From Thuidium tamariscinum (taxonomy: Eukaryota; Streptophyta; Bryopsida; Hypnales; Thuidiaceae): 64,000 nt of DNA. The stretch covers positions 8,881,501 through 8,945,500 of the forward strand of contig OX344749.2 of the NCBI GenBank assembly GCA_947034885.2, given 5' to 3'. Shown here piece after piece: positions 56,440 to 64,000 of this stretch. The notes under the pieces were generated by a model. That model worked only from the letters and a program-made list of their open reading frames with translations. It was not told where the DNA came from and ran no database searches. Position 1 is the first letter of the stretch; each line of letters begins with the position of its first letter. The position numbers and the translations under genes are program-made.

Positions 56440-57083
56440 CCCTAATTGCCAAAGGCACCAAATTTTAGTGTAAGTTGACAATACTTTGAAGTTCAATAAA
56501 ACCTTATCAAATTATTATTTTTAGAAGTTTTTATTTTTGAATTCTTTGAAGTTTAGTTTTAACATCAAAAATTTGTTTTTGTAAATGAATGATTATGTTT
56601 TTTCTATTTTAGATTTTGTGTAAGGATGTCCATTGCAAATCTTGATTTTCTAGTGTTAAGAGCTCTTCAAAATAAGCCTCAAATACACTAGATCTTGGAG
56701 AAAAAATCACTTTATTAATCCATTTTATAAGGTTGTAGAGTAGATTTTGAGAAGCTATAAGCTAGTTGGAGTTTTGCATCTATAAACCTCATATTTTTTT
56801 GGTGATCTCAATTTTAGATTTGACATTTGAAAACAAGATTTAAGGACTTCTAATCACTTTCACTTTTACATTTTAAACACCCTCATCATCAAACATTGCA
56901 ATCTTTCAATCTATAAAGAAACATTGTTTGTTTTTTTCCTATGTCATATGTAACATGTCTAATTTGAATTTGTATGGTTAAAATCCAAAAAAGATTGATA
57001 AAACTACTAGAATGTTGTCTTTTTGTTCAATTAAAAGCAAATTTCAAGAAGATCAAGAAAGGCCTTGGGCATTTAGGGATTAA
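56440..57083 (+). mobile_element. Family B element, right member of inverted pair
   Basis: Left end CTACCCTAATTGCCAAAGGC (TTAA decayed); right end GGCCTTGGGCATTTAGGGA then TTAA (57080-57083). Collinear with 21752-22404: GTGTTAAGAGCTCTTCAAAAT, ATCTTGGAGAAAAAATCAC, GGTTGTAGAGTAGATTTTGAG. With 55495-56319 it forms an inverted repeat around a 120-bp spacer. Confidence 0.66.
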
Positions 57084-59081
57084 TTCCTATAGACTCAAGT
57101 ATTTTGTTGTTAGATGTTTGAAGCTTCAAGCAAGATCCTATGATCTCAAATTTTAATGAAATATTTTGAAATGTCTTTGAAGATAGAAAGACACATTGTC
57201 TTTTTGGAAAATTAATTAATTTTTATATTAATTGGTGCATAGGAGAAGATGTTATGCCATCCTAAGCCCAAAATGCAATTCATTGAGCAACACACAAAAA
57301 ATCACAAAAATTCAAAATTCAAAAATATTTCTCTCTTATAGAAATTACTTTTATTTACATAAAAAAATATTTGATCCATTCCATTTGGCCACCTACTAAT
57401 GTGAAAATTATGGAAAGTCTTGTTATTCAAACAAATAGAAGATTTTCTTCCAAGAAAATATTTATGAGATTTATCTTTGAACTCAATTTTGATAACTTTT
57501 CAAAACAAAATTTCCTAATAGTTATTTTCTCTTGCAAGAACAATCTCATTGCTCGGATTAGTGAGTTTGAATTCCACCTTAGAGCTATCAAATAAAAAAA
57601 TTAAAATTTATAATACAAAAAATTTGAGCTAAAAAGATTCAAAGTCTTATAATCTAGTTATAAAAGGTATAATACATTAGAGAAAATATGGACCCTAAAG
57701 AAGGTTGTTTGGCACTTTGGCTTTGGGCCAATTAGAAAATATAATGAAATAATTTTTTTAAATTAAAAATATTAAAATATATATTTTTAATCTCCAACTT
57801 GTCATGATATAAAAGTTGATACAAATTGACAAGATTCTCCATGGGTAGATTTTGGGCTAATTTAGGCTCATTTGCACATTTGCATGCAATGAAACAATCC
57901 TCCAAAGGCTTGAACTTTTCTCTAATGAAAACTTGTTTCTTCACTTGAAATTCAAAAAACTTACAATCTACATGATCAAAAATTTTGAATTTTATATCAT
58001 ACATTCTTATATTAGACTAATGAAAAATCCTACAATTATAATATTATAAGGAATACAATTTAAAACTTTTATTCTCTGCAATAAAATAAAAATGGTAGTT
58101 TTGAGGGGTTTTAAAAAGAAAGGCCTTTGGACCAAAAGGATTTAGATCCAAGTCCACTATTTGGTTAAGTTTGTCACATTTCAACATCTATCTATTATAA
58201 AGTATTTGCATGATATTTTTCCATCTCACTAAATTCATTTCACCTTGTAGTAAAGTTAAAATTTCATCAAGGAAGTGTGTCAAAAATGCATTAGAATGTT
58301 TAGTTTTGTAGAATAAGCTTAGAAAATGCAAGCCAAATTTCACCTTGAAGAGAAGAGCCCTCAAAACTCATTTGCTTGTCACAAAGTAGAAGAATATTCA
58401 TTGTATAAAAATAAATCTCTTAAAGTTCATCACTACATTTATCAAGGTGAATAAGTACATGATTTGTATAAACTACACCAACATTATTAGTGTTTCAAAG
58501 TCCCTTCAAACAACCCAAATGTAATTTTGAAAAAAATTCTACAAAATAAATTAAGTTGTTTTTGGTATAGTCAATTTATGATAAGATGACCCTTTTGGAG
58601 CATAAACAACAAGATATGTTCATTGATCGTGCAAAAACACTTTCATATGACTACTTGACCGTTTGGACTTGACTTACAATCCAAAGCGAATACACTCCCT
58701 AAAAATGTTGGATTTTTTTTCAACATTTGGACAAATTAGACTCTCTTTATTATTTTTTAAGAATCTCTCCATGTATACATTAATACTCTAGAATCCATAC
58801 AACATACACTAATTTTTTGTCCTTATTGATTTTAGATCAAAAGCACTAGTAGAATGATGGTGACTAGAGTTTAAGACTAAAGAATTCATAATAGTCATTT
58901 GAATATATCTAGAGTCTAATCCACCAAAAAATAAAGTTGCTGATAGTACTCAAGTCTTCTTTTTATTTTTATTCAGCTATTGTTCAACAATGTTTTGATT
59001 ATGAAACAATTCTTATCATTCACATATTCTTGAACAATATTGTAATGAAGATTACTATTCACTTTACTATTCAACAATATC
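57084..59081. other. AT-rich DNA, nothing supported
   Basis: About 57240-57690 resembles the interior of the element at 60597-62704 (GAACTCAATTTTGATAACTTTTC, GAGTTTGAATTCCACCTTAGAGC), so it may be an old K relative. Minus frame 57732-58004 (90 codons) has no domain. Confidence 0.35.
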
Positions 59082-59084
59082 AAT

Positions 59085-59294
59085 CACTACAAGAGAAAGG
59101 GGTGTTTTAAGTATAGTCCTAGAGATAATATTTTAAGTAATGACCTTTATAGGAGACTTTAAGTAAGAAATAAGTGTCTCTCTAGTAAAATTTTACTAGA
59201 GACACTTATTTCTTACTTAAAGTCTCCTATAAAGATCATTACTTAAAATGTAATCTCTAGGACTATACTTAAAACACCTCTTTCTCTTGTGGTG
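59085..59294. mobile_element. CACTA-type hairpin MITE, AAT target duplication
   Basis: CACTACAAGAGAAAGGGGTG at the left and its near-inverse at the right. The two ~103-nt arms are about 95% identical, meeting near 59190 at GTAAAATTTTAC with almost no loop. AAT is duplicated at 59082-59084 and 59295-59297, a 3-bp duplication with CACTA ends as in CACTA (En/Spm) elements. Transcription from either side would give a long double-stranded hairpin. Confidence 0.8.
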
Positions 59295-59297
59295 AAT

Positions 59298-60596
59298 ATT
59301 GAAAACTGAGTCAATTGTCAATTGTGAATATTATCCTATGCATGTAGAATACTTTCATAAAACAATTTGGTGAAGATTGTAATTTAATTATTTTCATTGT
59401 GCATTAATTCCTATCCACTAGTTGACATTTTGATATATTCTTGTCTATATTTTTTAAAGAGTTTAATTTGTATGCACTATTCTCTACACAAGATTTTTGT
59501 AAAGGTGACCAACAATGACTTTAACAATAAAAATTAGTTCACTTGCATAGACAAGAGATGAAAGGGTTTAAGCTCCTCATTGTTATTGTTGTAGTAGGCC
59601 ATCCCATATTCATATTTGAATGTAACTTATTAGTTCTATATTTTTTCTATAACACCTCTATTTTTCAATGGTAATACAAGATAAAATATAGTTTAAAAAA
59701 TGTATCTTCCTAAAGTTCAATAAGAATAGGAACCGTTTTCAACTACTTGCTTCTTGATGTTACAACATGGAGGAGTTTACATGTGAATGGTTTTAGATGA
59801 ATAGTGGGTAATTTAATTCTCCCTTCTAGAATTACAAAGACAAATAAAATTGAGTATAGATTTGAAATTTTTTCATTCAAACAACCACACCATATCAATG
59901 GGCAAAGTTCAAAAGTAGATATACCAAAATTGTAATTTGCAACATATGACACATTACTACGAAGGTTTGAAGAAAAAACTAGTTGTGATGTGAATTAAAA
60001 ATAATTTCAAAGTTAGTCATGTCTGAAATTCAGTTTTGTATGGTATAATATGGAATCAATTTATACTTTTGGTCAATTTAAAAAAAAATTGTGCCTTGGC
60101 ATATTGATATACATCATTTTAGATTGTTGTACACAATAATTGGAGGAAATTGACATCTACAAAATTAAAAAAATTTACTAGTTGACAAAAATGCAAATGA
60201 TGTTGGTTTCCAAGATATTTGAATATGTTCTTTTGAAATTGAGGACATGGAATTGCATTAGCCATTGTAGAAAATAGGTTGAAAAATGAATTATCCCTTG
60301 TATGTCTATATTATTGTAGGTTGGGTGCAAATAGAGTGGAAAAACAAAATTAATTGTGGAAATTGATCTTTTGGGGGCATTATTGTTCCAAGATTTGAAA
60401 TCCCTTTCACTTTGGTTCCAATTCACCAATTGAAAAAATTATTCAAAATATAAATTACAAAAAGTTGAAGGTGAGAAATTACATTCATGAACTTTTATTT
60501 TTTATTTTTGTTATACATGCATATCATTCATTCTTGTTATAAAGTAAATAAACATTTAACTATTTACAATTGGCATTCCAACAAAATTTATAGTTT
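59298..60596. other. AT-rich intergenic DNA, nothing recognised
   Basis: No gene; minus frames at 59743-59952 and 60178-60429 lack any domain or supporting context. Confidence 0.4.
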
Positions 60597-62704
60597 TTAA
60601 TCCCTTAAGGTCAAAGCCACTCCATAATTGAATTGCTTTTAGTACAAAGTTTTGTATTGTAGACGTAATCAAGTCAAATGATAAATCGTAGATTTCATTT
60701 ATACAATGGAAGTTATAGTTTTCAATGAAAATTTGTCAATTTATAATAAGTGATTATCTTTAAACTATTATAATTTAAAAAAAAGTTTCAATGATGGCAT
60801 TAAGGTTGGAGATAGTTCATGTCTTGATCTCAGTTGACTCACTAAAATGAATGTAACTTTGAGAGATTTGTATTTAGAAAGTGAGAGCTCTCAATGGATG
60901 AAGAGTTGTAAAAGTACAAAAGAAATTTATTGTAGGATGACAAGTATTGTATACTATATTCCACAAAATTGAAAAAAACAAAACAATCTTACATTAGAAA
61001 ATAATGAATCTCAAAGTTTTAATTCTTCAAGATTTGAAATTTTTGTTAATTTTGAAGAGTTTTGATTGGATCAAAAGATATAGGACTATGGGACCTTCTT
61101 GGCAATCCTTGATAATCTATGAATTGCCATGTAAGCTATTATTAAATTGAAATTGAAATAATTTTGATGTAAATGCCATTTGATAAACCACTAACGCTTT
61201 GTTTAACTTGTAGAGTGCCAAATTTCCCTTGAGGGACAAGATTGATGTTAGGTACGCTTACGCAAATCTTAGTTTTTGATGTGATTTTATGAATTTGAGA
61301 AAAAAAAATAGAAAAATACTTCAGCTTTAAGGAAATATAATTTGTATTTCATTTTGTGTATGGGAAATAAGTTATGCCATGATATACTCACTAAAATGGG
61401 GCGGAAATTGGATAGACAAAAATTCTCAAAAATATTGAATTTTTTTCCACTTATAGATTATGATTTTGTCTACATGAAAAGTTTTGTTTCATTCTATTTG
61501 GTTTGGTGATGTGCAAATTATGGGTGTTCTTCTTTGTAAGCAACAACAAAAATCTCTTGAGGGAATAATATATTGGATTTTATTTTGAACTCAATTCATA
61601 CAATTTAAGGAAAAAAAACCCACAAGGATAAATACTCCTACTTGATCAATCTTAGTGTTGGAATTAGTGGGCTTCAATTCCATTTTCAAGCTATTGACAA
61701 TTTTTTTTTTTCAATCTTGTACCTACTTCTAGTCAACAATGTTTTAAAGAATGAAGATGATGCTTTTTTAAACCCTTAAAATCCTAAGACCTTTTATCTC
61801 TAAAAAAAACAATCAAAATTGCCAATTCTTTTACTAGGTGCAAAACTCTTAAATGTTTCATTTTTTTGTATATCTAACTTTAGTGTCTTAAATTTAAAAA
61901 ATATAAAAATGTCTATTAGAAAGACTTTTAGTAGACAATAACTTTTAGTGCATGGATTGTAAGATATTGGCATTTAAAGTGAAGAAAACAAGTTTCTTGA
62001 CACATTTGGTGATTAGATTTTTTGGCATTGAAGCTTTTTCATTGAAATTTTTTGCACTATCAAGTTTAAGGTAAAAATTTGTTATGTTGAAGATTTGAAT
62101 TGAGAATTAGGGAAGAAAAAATAAAGGAAAAACACCTAAATCTCATTCATTAAAAAATTATTAGGTAGAAGTAGGTTTGAAATTGAACAAATCCTCAATA
62201 AAATTGTTAATAGCTCTAAGATGGAATTGAAACATTATATTTACAAAAGCAAGATTGTTTTTGCAAAAAAATTTAACCAAATCAAACAAATGTTTTTGAA
62301 AAAAATTGTGAAAATTGCATTCAAAAATGAATTTTTGAAGTTGTTTTTTCAGGAAGAAGTTTAGATTGTTTGAAATACTAGATTGCCCATAACTTTTTAA
62401 TTATTAGTTAATATAAAATGAATCAAAGATTTAAATGTAGACAACAATATATTCTTCAAGAATTTAAAAAAATCAAGCTTTTGTATTTTATTTGTACTAT
62501 CCAATAAACTATTTTTTGGACTTAGGGTGGCATAACTTTTTCTACTCGGAATTCATTGAAATAAAAATTATATTTTTAGAAGATAATGTCATATACTATC
62601 TTTAAAAAATAAATTCAAAAAATCATGTGAAAATTTGAAGTCACATGAGCTTGCCCAAGATCCCAAGTGTAACCTTAGGAAACTTGTGGGACTTTAGGGG
62701 TTAA
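60597..62704 (+). mobile_element. Family K element, 2.1 kb, TTAA ends
   Basis: TTAA (60597-60600) then TCCCTTAAGGTCAAAGCC; right end TTGTGGGACTTTAGGGG then TTAA (62701-62704). Largest member of the TTAA group. Inside, about 61390-61720 is partly inverted at about 62150-62560 (TTAGTGTTGGAATTAGTGGGCTTCAATTCC against GGAATTGAAAC-type sequence; weak). No frame long enough for a transposase. Confidence 0.5.
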
Positions 62705-63188
62705 ACTTTTTTCATTTGGACTTTCAATTTAAATCTTCAATATAATTTTTTTTAAATCAAAATATTTAGGGTAAAAATTTTAAGTTAAAAAGGTTCAAAA
62801 CCAAATAATCTAATCACAAAATATGCTCTAGAACCTATTTTATTTACTTTGAAGCACAAATATCTTGCAAAATAATAAGAGGGAAAAATAGAATTGATAT
62901 ATTTTTAATATATGTGTAATTAATTTTAATGTACTTCTATTGTAGTATTGAACAACAATGATCTATAATTCATTTATTCTTTAAACTTATTACATTAGTA
63001 GGCATTTTAGAACACACTTGGTTTTAAGTGATCCCACTTTATTATTTTTCAAAGAGATGCATATTGCTTTGCATATGATCTTTGATGAAGAACAATCCTC
63101 TTTGAAACCAATATCAAGTTTTCATATCCAAGAGGTTGATTTAGAATTGCACTAGAAAAGGCCACAATGCATCTTTCCTAGAACAATG
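62705..63188. other. AT-rich intergenic DNA
   Basis: 62735-62830 resembles 57600-57690 (AAGTTAAAAAGGTTCAAAACC). Otherwise nothing is recognised. Confidence 0.35.
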
Positions 63189-63190
63189 TA

Positions 63191-63462
63191 AGGTAGGTAC
63201 ACCCAAAAGCGCCAGTTTTTCTACTGTGCCTAGTTCCTGTTATTATGTTGTTCAAATTTTTTTACAGTCTTGTTGGTGAGTGAAAGCATGTTCCAACGCA
63301 CCAAAGAACAGTGCATTTGGAGACCGTATGCAAAAGTTATTAACAATCAAAGTGTGTTTCTGAAAGCGCCATCTACAGTCTGGGTACATGACTGATTTTG
63401 AAAATGTATGCACGTTGTACAGAGTGCTTTAAGGTCAGGTGCCATTTTGGGTGTACCTACCT
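63191..63462 (+). mobile_element. Family E MITE (TA target duplication)
   Basis: Ends AGGTAGGTACACCCAAAAGC and TTTTGGGTGTACCTACCT, flanked by TA (63189-63190, 63463-63464). 272 bp, collinear with 47221-47493 (AGTGAAAGCATGTTCCAACG, GCAAAAGTTATTAACAATCAAAG, GCGCCATCTACAGTCTG). Confidence 0.8.
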
Positions 63463-63524
63463 TAGTTTGCTCTACAAGCAACCACTAACAAAAAGGTGCA
63501 TTTTGCTATTTTCAATGTACTAAG

Positions 63525-63740
63525 AGTATACATTTCAAGAAGTAATCACTTTCAGTGACCACTATGTTTCAATTTCAAAAATTTGTAACTAGTTCCATGA
63601 AGATTACATTCAAAAACATGAAATGACTTGGATCAATTCCATTTTTCTTCCTACAAAAATGATTGAAAATCATTTCAAAGAATTTAGCTTCCCTCCAAAT
63701 TGCAATCAACTCTTAAAAGGAAGCTTGAAGAGCAAATTGC
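63525..63740 (+). repeat. Family F repeat copy
   Basis: AATCACTTTCAGTGACCAC, AAATTTGTAACTAGTTCC, AATTCCATTTTTCTTCC, GAATTTAGCTTCCCTCCAAA and GCAATCAACTCTTAAAAGG match 42900-43480 once its G insertion is removed. Confidence 0.45.
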
Positions 63741-64000
63741 GTAACTCTAAAGTGCTTCAATTGCAAAATATAATGGACTTTGACAAATCACAATTAGTAC
63801 AACTCATGGCATAGTGTAGCATCCTATAGACAACAAAAGAGAATACATCGTTGTAGTAGACAACAATGCTCTTCTTGAGGATGAAGCTTAGGTCATTGAC
63901 ATATTTATGATTGAGCTTGTAGACATCACTCAAGGCATATGAAGGATAGAGTGGTTTGTCCACCTCTATGTCTCCTAGGAAGAACCACTATCTTCTAGAC
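63741..64000. other. Window end, nothing recognised
   Basis: A minus frame at 63757-63963 (68 codons, MDKPLYPSYALSDVYKLNHK start) reads in a protein-like way and could be a retroelement fragment continuing outside the window, but no motif is decisive. Confidence 0.2.

Noticed and set aside
3971-62704. TTAA elements considered as PIF/Harbinger with TTA/TAA duplication
   Set aside because: Left TTA and right TAA would not be direct repeats. The four bases TTAA are duplicated directly, unlike the clear TTA case at 2901-3325.
1-64000. tRNA, rRNA and LTR retrotransposon signals
   Set aside because: I looked for A/B boxes with cloverleaf pairing, conserved rRNA blocks, TG...CA long repeats with primer sites, and gag-pol motifs. 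None was convincing.

Overview
This window looks like nuclear DNA of a land plant with a large, repeat-rich genome. The evidence is a plant-type 2-oxoglutarate/Fe(II) oxygenase gene with GT-AG introns and a plant-type LINE (DUF4283 ORF1, APE/RT ORF2 with a zf-RVT-like zinc finger). Around them is very AT-rich DNA packed with MITEs and foldback elements. Coding and LINE DNA is clearly GC-richer than its surroundings. I cannot name the species. A non-flowering lineage (fern, lycophyte, moss or gymnosperm) is a guess.

Layout. 1-12346: repeats only (families called C, A, B, N, D and G here, plus two GAGCATCC-type MITEs) and a possible two-exon gene remnant near 647-999. 12347-19175: a 6.8-kb LINE on the minus strand between perfect 17-bp target-site duplications; both ORFs carry many nonsense codons. 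19690-38300: stacked non-autonomous elements, including a 1.9-kb palindrome (31105-33002). 38560-42280: the one convincing gene, with promoter, long leader, three exons and poly(A) signal, encoding a 381-residue oxygenase most like gibberellin oxidases. 42600-64000: repeats again, including two large inverted pairs (50652-53586 and 55495-57083), a 2.1-kb element (60597-62704) and a nearly perfect 210-bp hairpin (59085-59294).

Main discovery candidate. At least seven differently filled families (A, B, H, I, J, K and foldback variants), covering roughly a quarter of the window, have related ends: TTAA followed by CCCCTAAANGNCCAAGGC or a close variant, inverted at the other end. A TTAA target duplication with CCC...GGG termini is the structural signature of the piggyBac superfamily, which is not usually expected in land plants. 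Twice, two elements abut and share a single TTAA-type site. No transposase is visible here, so all copies would depend on one elsewhere.

The genes do not form a pathway. The oxygenase is an isolated gene in a sea of repeats. Letter names for repeat families are local to this annotation. All alignments were made by eye, so repeat boundaries without a stated target duplication are approximate.
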